From an uncultured Campylobacter sp. (GTDB lineage: Bacteria; Campylobacterota; Campylobacteria; Campylobacterales; Campylobacteraceae): a stretch of 64,000 nucleotides of DNA. Below the pieces are notes generated by a model. The model saw only the letters and a list, made by a program, of their open reading frames with translations. It was not told the origin of the DNA and did no database searches. Below are positions 43,261 through 52,941 of the stretch, piece by piece (within the stretch, counting starts at the first letter, position 1; each line of letters opens with the position of its first letter). Location of the stretch: positions 37,330 to 101,329 of the forward strand of contig NZ_CALHGM010000034.1 in assembly GCF_938030145.1 (NCBI RefSeq), given 5' to 3'. Made by a program: the position numbers and the translations under genes.

Positions 43261-44324
43261 AAAAAGCCCTAATTTTACTCAACATGGGCGGTCCGAACAA
43301 TCTGAGCGAGGTTGAAGTTTTTTTAAAAAATATGTTTAACGACCCCTTTATTTTGGGCGTTAAGAGCGATTTTTGGCGCAGCGTTTTAGCCGCGCTCATC
43401 GTAAGAAGTAGAGCGGCGGCGGCGCGTAGCAACTACGAAAAACTGGGCGGACGCTCGCCGATATGCTCCATTACCGAAGCGCTTTGTGAGCGGGTAAATG
43501 AACTAGCGCGAGCCGAATTAAGCGCGGGATTAAAATTTAAAGGTGCGGCGGACGCAAGCGCCGCAGGTGAGCCGCCGCAAGAGGCACAGGCACAGGGCGA
43601 GCCGTCGCAAAACGCGGCGCTGCAGGATGAAAAACCGATAGATGAGCTAATTTGCGATTATGCGATGAATTACACGCCGCCTTTTGCGGAGGATGTGTTT
43701 AAAAAATACGCGGATTTTGACGAGATAATTTTGATGCCTTTGTATCCGCACTTCTCAAAAACTACGGTGCAATCGAGCCTGTGCTCTGCCGAGGCGGCAC
43801 TTAAACAGCTCGGTATAAAAAATTATAGAATCATCGACATCTTCTACGACAGCGCCGCTTACAACGAAATTTTGCTAAATTTAATCGCAAGCTGCGTCGC
43901 AAAATTTAGCGCGGATGAAATTTCGCAAATTTCACTCATATTTTCTGCCCATTCGCTGCCGGTAAAAATGATCGCCGCGGGCGATCCCTACGAGGCGCAG
44001 GTAGAAGCGCACGTGGAAATTTTAAAAGATCTGCTGGCTGCGCGCGGGATTAAATTTAAAGAGATCATTTTGGCGTATCAATCGCGCCTTGGCCCCGTGA
44101 AGTGGCTAGAGCCCAATATCGCGGACGTTTTGCGAGATTTGCAGAGCAAAAAAGCGCTCATATTTCCGATCGCGTTTTGCGTGGATAACTCCGAGACCGA
44201 TTTTGAGCTGGATATTTTTTATAGGGCTAGTGCGCGCGAGCTGGGTTATGAATACTACGAAGTGTGCAAATGCCCGAACTCTCGCGAGGATTTTGCAAAA
44301 TTTATACTCGCGCAAGCGCTGTAA
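43257..44324 (+). CDS. hemH: Ferrochelatase
   Basis: Inserts Fe2+ into protoporphyrin IX, the last step of protohaem synthesis. The N-terminus LLNMGGPNNLSEVEVFL is typical, the active-site His232 lies in SAHSLP, and a Glu in CVDNSETDFELD (about 313) is the second key acid. The length of 355 exceeds the usual 305-320 because of a low-complexity insert at about 90-127 (GAADASAAGEPPQEAQAQ and more), rich in Ala, Gln and Pro. It falls between the first strands of the fold, probably as a surface loop. The start overlaps the previous gene as ATGA. AAAATTTAAA lies at the insert's edge. Confidence 0.95.
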   Translation: MKKALILLNMGGPNNLSEVEVFLKNMFNDPFILGVKSDFWRSVLAALIVRSRAAAARSNYEKLGGRSPICSITEALCERVNELARAELSAGLKFKGAADASAAGEPPQEAQAQGEPSQNAALQDEKPIDELICDYAMNYTPPFAEDVFKKYADFDEIILMPLYPHFSKTTVQSSLCSAEAALKQLGIKNYRIIDIFYDSAAYNEILLNLIASCVAKFSADEISQISLIFSAHSLPVKMIAAGDPYEAQVEAHVEILKDLLAARGIKFKEIILAYQSRLGPVKWLEPNIADVLRDLQSKKALIFPIAFCVDNSETDFELDIFYRASARELGYEYYEVCKCPNSREDFAKFILAQAL

Positions 44325-44331
44325 ATTTAGA

Positions 44332-44348
44332 GATTAAAATTTAATCTT
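44332..44348. terminator. Possible bidirectional terminator between convergent genes
   Basis: AGATTAAAATTTAATCT is a 17-base palindrome (8-bp arms) between the ends of hemH and the convergent gene at 44341, whose stop it includes. It is all A/T except the ends, so the call is weak. Confidence 0.3.
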
Positions 44349-44904
44349 TTAGTTTGGATTTTTTATATTCTATATGAAGCTTGAAAGTAAATATAAAAGC
44401 TATTAAAACTAAAATTATACCAGCTATAACGCTAGTTTTTCTTCCTTTGTAGAGATAGCTCATGTTTGTCGTATCTTTAAATAAAACCAAACCATCATCG
44501 CAGCGGCTCAGCTTATTCAATACAAAATCAGACATATTTATGATTATACATCGATTAAATACATATTCTTTAAAAAATATATCACAAATATATGTTCCTT
44601 CTGAAATTTTTACATCTACAAAGCGTCTAGTGATGATTTTATTATTATTTTGGATTGACACTACACAATTGGCTTTCGTACGATAATGTCCTTTGTGCCT
44701 TTTAAGTTCTTTTATAGTACCGGAAAATACGAATGGATCTCTTATGCTTTGAGTACTTGGTACGATAGAGTAGGAGTACAAGAGAAGTATCGGTGCGATA
44801 AATGAAACGCAAACAACGATTAGCGTTATAAAAGTATGCTTCCGATCAAAGCCGAATTTAATCAAATCATACCAATAATCTACGTAGTAAAGCGGGTTTT
44901 TCAT
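44341..44904 (-). CDS. Membrane protein of unknown function, two transmembrane segments
   Basis: A 187-residue protein with helices at about 24-46 and 159-180 flanking a domain of about 110 residues (FSGTIKELKRHKGHYRTKA...) that looks beta-rich. It is A/T-richer than its neighbours and reads with more Ile, Lys and Asn, which suggests a different origin. AAAGGA precedes the ATG. The ATG overlaps the stop of a 29-codon ORF (ATGA). No family recognised; the topology is like the protein at 29934. Confidence 0.65.
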   Translation of the reverse strand: MKNPLYYVDYWYDLIKFGFDRKHTFITLIVVCVSFIAPILLLYSYSIVPSTQSIRDPFVFSGTIKELKRHKGHYRTKANCVVSIQNNNKIITRRFVDVKISEGTYICDIFFKEYVFNRCIIINMSDFVLNKLSRCDDGLVLFKDTTNMSYLYKGRKTSVIAGIILVLIAFIFTFKLHIEYKKSKLKD

Positions 44905-44990
44905 TGTATTCCTTTAGTAGCTTTTGGCAAATCAGAATATTCTTGTAGCGATTTAAAACCACCTGTAATAAGTACACCTTTTATCAACAC
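44901..44990 (-). CDS. Short ORF of 29 codons before the membrane-protein gene, possibly frameshifted
   Basis: GTG at 44990 to TGA at 44903-44901, reading VLIKGVLITGGFKSLQEYSD and nine more residues. The stop overlaps the next start as ATGA, which argues for translation. A strong AAAGGAG leads into an ATG at 45003, but in another frame, which soon stops (44953). Removing one base after that ATG would join it to this ORF as a 33-residue peptide, so a frameshift is possible. Confidence 0.35.
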   Translation of the reverse strand: MLIKGVLITGGFKSLQEYSDLPKATKGIQ

Positions 44991-45188
44991 TTCCTCTACT
45001 CATCTATATCTCCTTTATTAAAATTAAGGCATTGGAATTTTGAGCGTCAGAATTTTCCTGTGAGCCTCGCTCTAAATTTTGACGTCGTTCGTTTAGAATT
45101 TTCTTTAGCTATTCGAGCCTTGCCTCGTTCATCCTTATCCCCGCTAAACCGCCTATTTAGAAGTCTAAATTTAAACCTCGGCTAAATT

Positions 45189-46424
45189 TCAGAGTTTTCC
45201 TTGTGCGCCTTTATAGACGTTTTTCACGTCGTAAACCAGCGAGCCCCTGTAATCAAGCTCGAAAAATTGCTTATGCGCCACGGCGATTACGACACAGTCA
45301 AATTTGCGCAAGTCGGGCTTTTGCAGCAGATCGATGTCGTAGTACCTCTTAGCGTCGGCGGCGCTCGCCCAAGGATCATAGACGCTTACTTCGCAGCCGA
45401 AATTTTTAAGCTCGTTTATCATATCCACGACGCGCGTATTGCGGGTGTCGGGGCAGTTTTCTTTAAACGTCAGCCCCAAGATCAAGACCTTTGCGCCCTT
45501 TACCTTTTCGTCGTATTTTATCATCATCTTAACGACCTCCGTAGCGACGTAACTTCCCATATTATCGTTGATACGGCGGCTTGAGAGGATGATTTCGGGG
45601 TGATAGCCCACCTCGGTCGCTTTCTGCGCCAGATAATACGGATCGATGCCGATGCAGTGTCCGCCCACGAGCCCCGGACGAAAGCTTAAGAAATTCCACT
45701 TCGTAGCCGCCGCGTCAATGACGTCGTTGGTATTGATACCGAGCTTGCCGAATAGGATCGCAAGCTCGTTGATAAAGCCGATGTTGATGTCGCGCTGGGT
45801 GTTTTCGATCACCTTTGCAGCCTCGGCGACCTTGATGCTGCTAGCGCGAAAGGTGCCGTTTTGCAGGATGCTAAGATAGACGCTATCTACGACGTCTAGA
45901 GCCTCGGGAGTGCTTGCCGAGACGATCTTTTTGATCTTCGTGACAGTATGAATTTTATCGCCAGGATTTATCCGCTCGGGCGAATATCCGCAGAAAAAAT
46001 CACGGTTAAATTTAAGCCCGCTTACGCGCTGCAACACCGGTACGCAGTCCTCCTCCGTAGCGCCCGGATAGACGGTGCTTTCATACACGACGATGTCGCC
46101 CTTTTTAAGCACGGCTCCGACGCTTTCGCTGGCCTTGATTAGCGGCGTAAGATCGGGGCGATTTAGCCTATCTACTGGCGTCGGCACGCACACGATATAA
46201 AAATTACTCTGCCTCATATCATCTAGCTTTGCGCTAAATTTAAGCCCGTTTTGAATCGCCGCAGCAAGCTCCTCGTCGCTAAGCTCCAGCGTGCGATCGT
46301 GCCCGCCGCGCAGCTCCTCTATGCGCTCTTGCGAGACGTCAAAGCCTATGACCTCGTGTTTCGCCGCAAACGCCGCCGCCAAAGGAAGCCCCACGTAGCC
46401 AAGTCCGATTATCGCTATTTTCAT
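45189..46424 (-). CDS. UDP-sugar 6-dehydrogenase (WbpA/TviB type)
   Basis: An NAD-dependent nucleotide-sugar dehydrogenase that oxidises C6 of a UDP-hexose or UDP-N-acetylhexosamine to a uronate for surface-polysaccharide synthesis. It has the N-terminal GLGYVGLPLA nucleotide fold, the substrate region YVCVPTP-like IVCVPTPVD, and the catalytic Cys in GGHCIGIDPYY. The best match by pattern is the WbpA/TviB branch acting on UDP-GlcNAc or UDP-GalNAc; the exact substrate is uncertain. I chose the ATG at 46424 (MKIAIIGLG); an ATG at 46445 also has a ribosome site. It stands alone, with no other glycan genes nearby. Confidence 0.88.
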   Translation of the reverse strand: MKIAIIGLGYVGLPLAAAFAAKHEVIGFDVSQERIEELRGGHDRTLELSDEELAAAIQNGLKFSAKLDDMRQSNFYIVCVPTPVDRLNRPDLTPLIKASESVGAVLKKGDIVVYESTVYPGATEEDCVPVLQRVSGLKFNRDFFCGYSPERINPGDKIHTVTKIKKIVSASTPEALDVVDSVYLSILQNGTFRASSIKVAEAAKVIENTQRDINIGFINELAILFGKLGINTNDVIDAAATKWNFLSFRPGLVGGHCIGIDPYYLAQKATEVGYHPEIILSSRRINDNMGSYVATEVVKMMIKYDEKVKGAKVLILGLTFKENCPDTRNTRVVDMINELKNFGCEVSVYDPWASAADAKRYYDIDLLQKPDLRKFDCVVIAVAHKQFFELDYRGSLVYDVKNVYKGAQGKL

Positions 46425-46445
46425 TTTTCCCTCATTTGCTTTCAT

Positions 46446-46925
46446 ATTTTCCTCTTTTCTTTGCGTTAAATTTCATCGTTAATTTCGCAACCAAACTCGC
46501 CAAATTTCGCAGTTGTGCAGACATACGGCGCGAATTTATAGCGCTGCGTCTTAAAAATTTAAAGCAATTAAGCTTGCTCGCCATTTTGCTTATGTTGCTT
46601 GCGCGATGGCAAATTTAAAATTTTGCCTTGACGCGGGATTTTGCGCTACGGCAAAATCCCAAGCCACGATAAAATTCCAATGCCTTAGCTCAGCGAGCCG
46701 CGCCATGCAAAATTTCAAGCCGCGATAAAATTTTACTACCGTGCCAAAATCCCGCATCACGATAAAATTCCATCTTCGTTCCGTTAAAATTTTACGCCGG
46801 AAATTCTATGCCGCCAAAATTCCGCGCCGTAAAATTTAAACGCCTTAAAATTTCAAAAGTCGCGTTAAATTCCATGAAATTTCGTCGCCGCAAAATTTTA
46901 AAAAACCTCGCGAAATTTAGCAAAT
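46446..46925. other. Noncoding RAATTY-rich region with near-repeated CGATAAAATT units
   Basis: About 480 bases with no credible gene. I counted about 16 RAATTY words in 46601-46925. A unit like (A/G)CGATAAAATT recurs at about 46667, 46723 and 46760. Confidence 0.65.
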
Positions 46926-48746
46926 TTAATCTTTAATTTCAACCGCTTCATCCTTGATCTCGACCTTTTGCGTGGCGTTTGCGTCGGCTGCGGGCTTTAG
47001 ATAGCCCTCCTCTATCAAAATTCCTACCGCCCGCTTAAAGATCGGCAGCGCATTTTGAGCGGCGTAGTAGCTGCCCCTTTTAGGCTCGCGCACCAAAACG
47101 CCGATCGTGTAGCTGGTGTCCGCGTCGTTGGCAAAGCCAAAAAACGAGCTATTATAGGCGCTCGAATAGCCGCCCCCCTTAGCGATACGCGCAGTGCCCG
47201 TCTTGCCGCCGATTTGCAGCCCCGCTACCCGCCCTTTGCGCCCCGTGCCGCTCTCAACCGTTTTGATTAAAATTCCTTTTATTACGTCAGCGGTAGGTTT
47301 AGAGATTACCTGGCGGGTTTCGCTTTCGTTAACGGTGTAAGTTTTGCCATTATTTTCGAGATTTTCGACTAGGCGCGGGCTAATCATGACGCCGCCGTTG
47401 TTAAAGACGGTATAGGCATTGAGCATCTGAAGGAATGTCATCTGCGCGCCGTAGCCGTAGCTGATCGTGGCTTTGTAAATTTTATTATTCAGGCTTTTGA
47501 TGCTTGGGATATTTCCGCTTTGCTCATACGGCAGATCGATACCCGTTTTTTGCGACATACCGAAGTTCATAAGTCCGTCATAAATAGCCTGTCCCTCCAA
47601 CCGCTCTGAAATTTTAATCATTCCTATGTTTGAGCTGTGGATGATGATCTCCTCGCCGCTCATCTGCTTAGCCGGGTGCGTGTCGCGGATCGTGCGAGTA
47701 CCAAGCTTATAGCTGCCGTTATAGGTATTAATGATCTCGCCCGGTTTGACGGCTTTGGCATCATAGGCGATTGCGAAAATTATCGGCTTCATAATCGAGC
47801 CCACTTCGTAGGCGTATTCGCTCGCGGTAAAATTTAAATTCTTAAGATCGTTTTTTGTGATGTTTGATGGATCATAGCGGGCATTGGTCGCAAGAGATAA
47901 AATTTTGCCCGTTTTAGAGTTCATAATGCCCACCACGATTTCTCGCGCATCGTAATTATCCGCGCCCTCATCGCTTAGGCGCTCTATCTTTCTTTGCAGC
48001 GTTAGCGGCACGCTTAGGCGGACATTGTAGCCGTCGATCCTGCCCGTTTTTTTGCTGCTACGCTCTAGAATGATGTTGCCGCCGATATCGCGCGGGCCCA
48101 CGATAAACTCATCTCTAACCGGCGCTAGATAATACTCATAGTACTTCTCGATCCCCTTAATTCCGCTAACCTTGGTGATGCCATCAACCTCTTTTTTATT
48201 GATATAGCCGATTAACGGAGTGAGCGAATCACCGACATTGTAGCTGCGCTTCTCGCCGCTTTCGCTCACGCTCATGCGGATAGGCGGATTTAGTCTGCCG
48301 TTTGCGCCTATGAAACTAACAAAGACCTTTTTTAAATTTAGCTTATATGCAAGCTCTTTTAGATGCACGGCGGTTTTGGCGTCGATCTTATACGACAGCA
48401 CGGTCGTGCCGCCAGAGCCCTCGATCGCGCTTTTGACACGCTTTTCGCTATCGCCCGTGTAGATGCAGTATAGACGCACGAAAAGATCAAGCTTGTTTTT
48501 ATCGATGCTACGCGCATCGACGCTAACTTTATAGAGTTTGACGGAATTTGCCGCGACGTAGTTATCTTTTGCGATTATCGCGCCACGGATCGCGCTGTTG
48601 GTTTCATTGACATCCAGGCGCGGTAGCTTGCGCTCAGTGCTGCCCCAAAAATATAAAATCGCCAAAAATACAAAAAGCGCCGCCGGCACGAATATAAACA
48701 TCACAATAATCATACCGACCGAGGAGCTTTTATCTCTTTGCCACAT
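46926..48746 (-). CDS. Class B penicillin-binding protein, FtsI-like
   Basis: A 606-residue septal or elongation transpeptidase. A membrane helix (about 11-33) is followed by a dimerisation domain (about 50-240) and a transpeptidase domain with the SxxK motif in EVGSIMKP, the SSN motif in IHSSNIG and GGKTGTA. The C-terminal tail has a short duplicated VEIKD. Sequence patterns fit FtsI/PBP3 better than PBP2, but no division genes flank it here. It lies 66 bases after aat on the same strand. Confidence 0.87.
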   Translation of the reverse strand: MWQRDKSSSVGMIIVMFIFVPAALFVFLAILYFWGSTERKLPRLDVNETNSAIRGAIIAKDNYVAANSVKLYKVSVDARSIDKNKLDLFVRLYCIYTGDSEKRVKSAIEGSGGTTVLSYKIDAKTAVHLKELAYKLNLKKVFVSFIGANGRLNPPIRMSVSESGEKRSYNVGDSLTPLIGYINKKEVDGITKVSGIKGIEKYYEYYLAPVRDEFIVGPRDIGGNIILERSSKKTGRIDGYNVRLSVPLTLQRKIERLSDEGADNYDAREIVVGIMNSKTGKILSLATNARYDPSNITKNDLKNLNFTASEYAYEVGSIMKPIIFAIAYDAKAVKPGEIINTYNGSYKLGTRTIRDTHPAKQMSGEEIIIHSSNIGMIKISERLEGQAIYDGLMNFGMSQKTGIDLPYEQSGNIPSIKSLNNKIYKATISYGYGAQMTFLQMLNAYTVFNNGGVMISPRLVENLENNGKTYTVNESETRQVISKPTADVIKGILIKTVESGTGRKGRVAGLQIGGKTGTARIAKGGGYSSAYNSSFFGFANDADTSYTIGVLVREPKRGSYYAAQNALPIFKRAVGILIEEGYLKPAADANATQKVEIKDEAVEIKD

Positions 48747-48812
48747 CTTATTTCTTTAAAATTCTAAATTCCGCGCACTCTCTGCTTGTGCGACTGCGTT
48801 TCAAGCTTTGGC

Positions 48813-49496
48813 TCAATGCTGCGCTCCGCGCTGAACTTTAAGATCCGCAAAGCGCTCAAAGCCGCTATCTTGCACACTAAGCTCAGCAAATAGAGCGAGA
48901 AATTCCGCTCGCGGCATCTCTTTAGCACCCATAAATTTCAGATGCTCGTTCATAATCTGACAATCGATTAGAAAGCCGAAATTTGCAAGCACCTCACAAA
49001 GCCTAATCAGCGCGACTTTCGAAGCGTTGCTCTTTAGGCTCAGCATGCTCTCGCCGCAAAACACACGCCCAAAAATTAGCCCGTATAACCCACCCACAAG
49101 CTCGCCATCCTCGTACACCTCGACGCTGTGAGCGTAGCCGTCTGCTGCCAAACGCGAGTAAGCCTGCACGATCTGCTCGCTGATCCAAGTGCCGTCGCTC
49201 TCTTTTTTTCGTACGTCTTTGCAGCGCTCGATGAAGCCCTTAAAATTTGCGTCAAATTTCACTTCATATCGCTTAAGATAGGGCTTGATGGACTTTTGCA
49301 CACGCACTTCACGCGGATCAAGCACTGCGCGCGGATTGGGCGACCACCATAAAATCGGCTCATCCTCGCTAAACCACGGAAATATCCCTGCGCTATAAGC
49401 GCTAAGCAAACAATCCTCGCTCAGATCGCCGCCACTTGCAAGCGGCGCAAAATCGGGCGCATCCATAGGATCTGGAAAATCGTAAAACCGAGCCAT
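48813..49496 (-). CDS. aat: Leucyl/phenylalanyl-tRNA-protein transferase
   Basis: Attaches Leu or Phe from aminoacyl-tRNA to proteins with N-terminal Arg or Lys, making them N-end-rule substrates. The 227-residue protein carries the family's GIFPWFSEDEPILWWSPNPRAVL core pattern, and GRVFCGESMLS further on. Its start overlaps the clpA stop by one base (TAATG), so it is translated with clpA and clpS, which recognise and unfold exactly these substrates. The clpS-clpA-aat order matches C. jejuni. Confidence 0.97.
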   Translation of the reverse strand: MARFYDFPDPMDAPDFAPLASGGDLSEDCLLSAYSAGIFPWFSEDEPILWWSPNPRAVLDPREVRVQKSIKPYLKRYEVKFDANFKGFIERCKDVRKKESDGTWISEQIVQAYSRLAADGYAHSVEVYEDGELVGGLYGLIFGRVFCGESMLSLKSNASKVALIRLCEVLANFGFLIDCQIMNEHLKFMGAKEMPRAEFLALFAELSVQDSGFERFADLKVQRGAQH

Positions 49497-51877
49497 TATT
49501 TAACGACGCTGCTTTGAGCTAGTGCGGGTTGCTTTTTTTCTATCTGCGGCAAAGGCGTAGAAGCAAAGCTAAAGCTTAGCTCGCCATCTTTTACGCTCAC
49601 GCTAACCAAGCCGCCCTCTTGCAGCGCGCCAAAAAGCAGCTCGCCGCTTATATGATCGCTGATCTGAGAGCTGATCTCGCGCTTTAAATTTCGCGCTCCA
49701 AACTCGTCCGAATAGCCGCGCGAGATAATCAAATCTTTTGCTTCCTTGCTTAGGCTAATCTTTACGTTTTTTAGCTGCGACTCTAGCTCGCCGATAGTTT
49801 TATCCACGATCTTTTCTAAAATTTCGCCGCTTAAGCGGTTGAAATTTATGATTTTATCGATACGATTGCGAAATTCCGGCGCAAAAAAGCTTTTTATGGC
49901 ACTATCCACTTTATATCTCTCGTCCTTCGTAAATCCAACTTGCGGCGCTTCTTTCGTGCCTAAATTCGACGTCATTATTATGATCGTATTTTTAAAATCG
50001 GTCGTAACGCCGTTGTTATCGGTAAGACTTGCGTTATCGAAAATTCCTAAAAAAATATTCGTCATGCTAGGATGAGCTTTTTCCACCTCATCAAATAAAA
50101 TGACGCTGTAGGGGTGCTTTTTAATGTTATTCGTTAAAATTCCGCCATTTTCAAAGCCCACGTATCCAGGAGGTGCTCCGATGAGCCTCGAGACGCTGTG
50201 AGCTTCCATATATTCGCTCATATCATAGCGCTCAAAATGCACTCCAAGCTGCGCGGCTAAAACCTTGGCTAGCTCACTTTTGCCCACACCGCTGCTACCT
50301 GCAAATAAAAATACGCCGATTGGGGAGCTTGCGCCTCCAAGCCCGGCGTAAGAGCGCAAAAGCGCCTTGCAAAGGCTGCTAACCGCCTCATCTTGACCGA
50401 AAATTTCACGCTTGATATTGGCTTCCAGATTTTTTAGTACCTGTTTATTATCGACGCTACTACTTAAATTTGCAATATTCGCGCTAATCGAAAGTGTATT
50501 TACTAAATCATCCTTACTGATTTCAAGCGGAGCTTCGTGCGGTTTAAACGCAAAGCTCGCGCCCACCTCGTCGATGAGATCAATGGCGCTGTCGGGAAGG
50601 AATTTATCGCTTTGATATTTTTTAGCAAGCGTTACGCTATCACGCAAAATTTCGTCGCTAAATTTTACGCCGTGAAATTCCTCATATTTTTTGGCTACGC
50701 CTTTTAAAATTTCGACGCTATCGTCAATGCTAGGCTCGCTCACATCGATCTTACAAAACCTGCGGCTAAGTGCTTTATCCTGCGAAAACGAGCGGTATTC
50801 GCCGTATGTAGTAGCGCCGATGACCGATAGCTCGCCGCTTGCAAGCGAAGGTTTTAGGATATTTGACATATCAAGTTCGTTGCGATTGCCCGTGCCTGCG
50901 CCAACGATCGTGTGAATTTCATCGATAAATAAAATCGCGTTTTGATTGGCGCTAAACTCGTCTATGAGATCCTTTAGCCTCTCCTCAAACTCCCCGCGCA
51001 GCGTAGTGCCTGCGATCAGCGCGCCAGCATCAAGGGCGTAAATCACCTTGTTTTTTAGCTTTTCTGGCACTTCGCCGCGGACGATTTTTAGTGCGATACC
51101 CTCGATGATCGCGGTTTTACCAACTCCTGCTTCGCCCACTAAGATAGGATTGTTTTTCTTGCGGCGACAGAGGGTTTGCAGCGTCTTTTCGATCTCTTTT
51201 TCGCGTCCGATGAGTGGATCGATCTTGCCCTCAAGCGCGATTTTATTGAGGTTTGCCGTATAAAGTGAGCTAGGCGAGTCCTTTTTAATATCGCGCTCGT
51301 TTATGGCGTCCTTTTCGCCCTCAAACGCAGGCTCAAATTCCGTATTCTGCCACTGCCTGCGACTTTCGTCGTAATTCATCGCATGCGTGATATCATCGAT
51401 ATCGTATGAGTTTAGCTTAATCGCTGCGGCTTCGTCGCGAGAAACGACCTCGTCGCGGTGATCGAAAGCAGATTTGTACTTTCGCACAATGAGCTCAAAA
51501 ATCGCGGCATTGATACCGTAGTGATTTAAAATTTTAGTGCAGTCGTTTTCCTTATCATTTAAAATTTTAAGCATAAAATCAAGCTCATTTTTAGGCTCTT
51601 TAGCGTTATTTAATTCAGTATAGAACTGCTTAAATTCTATCGTCTGCGCTGGAGCCTTGCCACTTGATTTAGGCATCATATCCAAAAGCCCGCCCAGATT
51701 ATCCAAGATATTTAGGTAGTTAATATCCGGAATTTCTTTGGCGATGAGCCCGTGAAAGGGCTTATTGTATTTAAAAATCGCATAAACTACGTGCGAAGTA
51801 GTAATGTATTCGTCCTCGCCGTCGTTTGCGACGCTGATTGCTTGTTCAAAATGTTTGTTTAAAAAAAATCCTATCAT
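49496..51877 (-). CDS. clpA: ATP-dependent Clp protease ATP-binding subunit ClpA
   Basis: The AAA+ unfoldase that feeds substrates to ClpP. It has an N-terminal Clp-N domain (ClpS-binding, about 1-150), first AAA+ module with GEAGVGKT, and second with GSSGVGKS in place of the usual GPTGVGKT. The length of 793 residues is slightly longer than the E. coli protein. It lies between clpS and aat in an N-degron operon. The start is ATG at 51877 with AAAGGAAAGCA just upstream. Confidence 0.96.
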   Translation of the reverse strand: MIGFFLNKHFEQAISVANDGEDEYITTSHVVYAIFKYNKPFHGLIAKEIPDINYLNILDNLGGLLDMMPKSSGKAPAQTIEFKQFYTELNNAKEPKNELDFMLKILNDKENDCTKILNHYGINAAIFELIVRKYKSAFDHRDEVVSRDEAAAIKLNSYDIDDITHAMNYDESRRQWQNTEFEPAFEGEKDAINERDIKKDSPSSLYTANLNKIALEGKIDPLIGREKEIEKTLQTLCRRKKNNPILVGEAGVGKTAIIEGIALKIVRGEVPEKLKNKVIYALDAGALIAGTTLRGEFEERLKDLIDEFSANQNAILFIDEIHTIVGAGTGNRNELDMSNILKPSLASGELSVIGATTYGEYRSFSQDKALSRRFCKIDVSEPSIDDSVEILKGVAKKYEEFHGVKFSDEILRDSVTLAKKYQSDKFLPDSAIDLIDEVGASFAFKPHEAPLEISKDDLVNTLSISANIANLSSSVDNKQVLKNLEANIKREIFGQDEAVSSLCKALLRSYAGLGGASSPIGVFLFAGSSGVGKSELAKVLAAQLGVHFERYDMSEYMEAHSVSRLIGAPPGYVGFENGGILTNNIKKHPYSVILFDEVEKAHPSMTNIFLGIFDNASLTDNNGVTTDFKNTIIIMTSNLGTKEAPQVGFTKDERYKVDSAIKSFFAPEFRNRIDKIINFNRLSGEILEKIVDKTIGELESQLKNVKISLSKEAKDLIISRGYSDEFGARNLKREISSQISDHISGELLFGALQEGGLVSVSVKDGELSFSFASTPLPQIEKKQPALAQSSVVK

Positions 51878-51892
51878 TGCTTTCCTTTAAAT

Positions 51893-52198
51893 TTAATCCT
51901 CTTCGATCTCACATCTAAGAGGGAATCCTGCGGCCTTTGCCGCTTGTAAAACCGCTTGTTGCTTGCACTCGGCTATCTCTTTAGGATACGCGCCGCAAAC
52001 CGCGCGACCCTGCCTATGAACTTTCATCATTAAATCTACGGCGTCGTTAAAGTTTTTGGCAAAAATCTCCATCAAAATATAAACCACGAAATCCATCGTC
52101 GTCACGTCGTCGTTGAGTAAAATCACTTTATACGGACGAGGCACGAAAGATTTTGTTTTGGCGCGAGTGCGAATCTGCACGCCGGTTTTAGTTGCCAT
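51893..52198 (-). CDS. clpS: ClpS adaptor
   Basis: A 101-residue adaptor that binds proteins with N-terminal Leu, Phe, Tyr or Trp and passes them to ClpA. The conserved core has YKVILLNDDVTTMDFVVYIL, the binding pocket region, and a V(H)xxG-type VHRQGRAVCG. It overlaps the thioredoxin-like gene by 11 bases and precedes clpA by 15 bases. Confidence 0.96.
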   Translation of the reverse strand: MATKTGVQIRTRAKTKSFVPRPYKVILLNDDVTTMDFVVYILMEIFAKNFNDAVDLMMKVHRQGRAVCGAYPKEIAECKQQAVLQAAKAAGFPLRCEIEED

Positions 52199-52886
52199 TT
52201 TTTATCCTGGCGATATCGCTTTTTATCACATCGGTATCGACCATGCCTAAGTAATACGGCTTGCCCCGCTCATCGCCTTCATTAATGTCGGTGAGCCTTT
52301 GATATTTTCCATCTTTAAGTACTACCTTAAAAGGGATCGAAAGCGCGTGACGATAACCGATGTCGCTTAAAATTTGACCCACTATGCGCTCGTTCTGTTT
52401 TGAATTGGAGATGAAATAATACGCATTAAACTTTTTCGTAAAATTTTCGATCACTTGCGCGTCCGTAATATCCTCAAAATAGATTAGCCCGACCATCAGA
52501 AAATCCGCTGAATTTTTTAGCTGAAAGTCCATCAGATGCGGCGCTTCGATGCGGCACGGCTGGCAGTACGTACCAAAAATATCAAACATTAAAATTTTAT
52601 CGCTGTCCGCGAGCTTAAAGCCCTTTTCTGTGCGCTCGATCGTTACCTCGCCGCCTACGACGCTTTTAAGCGTAAGGCGCTCTCCCGTTTTAAACGGCGT
52701 AAAAGCTACCTCCTCGCCGCTTTCTCCACCAATACGCTCGCCATTTTTATCTTGCGCGGAATTTTTTGCCATCTGACTCTCGCTCGCGGTAGGATTCTCG
52801 CCGGCAGGGCCCGTCTTTTTCTGCGAATCATCTCCGCAGCCGCTTAAAACAAAAATCGCCAAACATGATAGTAAAAATTTCTTCAT
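52188..52886 (-). CDS. Thioredoxin-like lipoprotein
   Basis: A 232-residue periplasmic lipoprotein (lipobox LSGC, lipidation at Cys17) with a Ser/Ala/Glu-rich linker (20-65) and a TlpA/thioredoxin-like domain. The active site reads TYCQPC (Cys108, Cys111), unlike the usual WCxxC. Such proteins are disulfide reductases for c-type cytochrome maturation or other envelope redox work. The gene sits beside clpS as in C. jejuni. The stop overlaps the clpS start by 11 bases. Confidence 0.88.
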   Translation of the reverse strand: MKKFLLSCLAIFVLSGCGDDSQKKTGPAGENPTASESQMAKNSAQDKNGERIGGESGEEVAFTPFKTGERLTLKSVVGGEVTIERTEKGFKLADSDKILMFDIFGTYCQPCRIEAPHLMDFQLKNSADFLMVGLIYFEDITDAQVIENFTKKFNAYYFISNSKQNERIVGQILSDIGYRHALSIPFKVVLKDGKYQRLTDINEGDERGKPYYLGMVDTDVIKSDIARIKNGN

Positions 52887-52941
52887 TGCATTTCCTTCGG
52901 GTTTAAATTTAAGCCCGCATTTTAACCAAAGTTTTGTGAAT

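Noticed and set aside
46436..46618. 60-codon ORF on the plus strand before the UDP-sugar dehydrogenase
   Set aside because: It begins opposite the dehydrogenase ribosome sites and shows no motif or ribosome site of its own.
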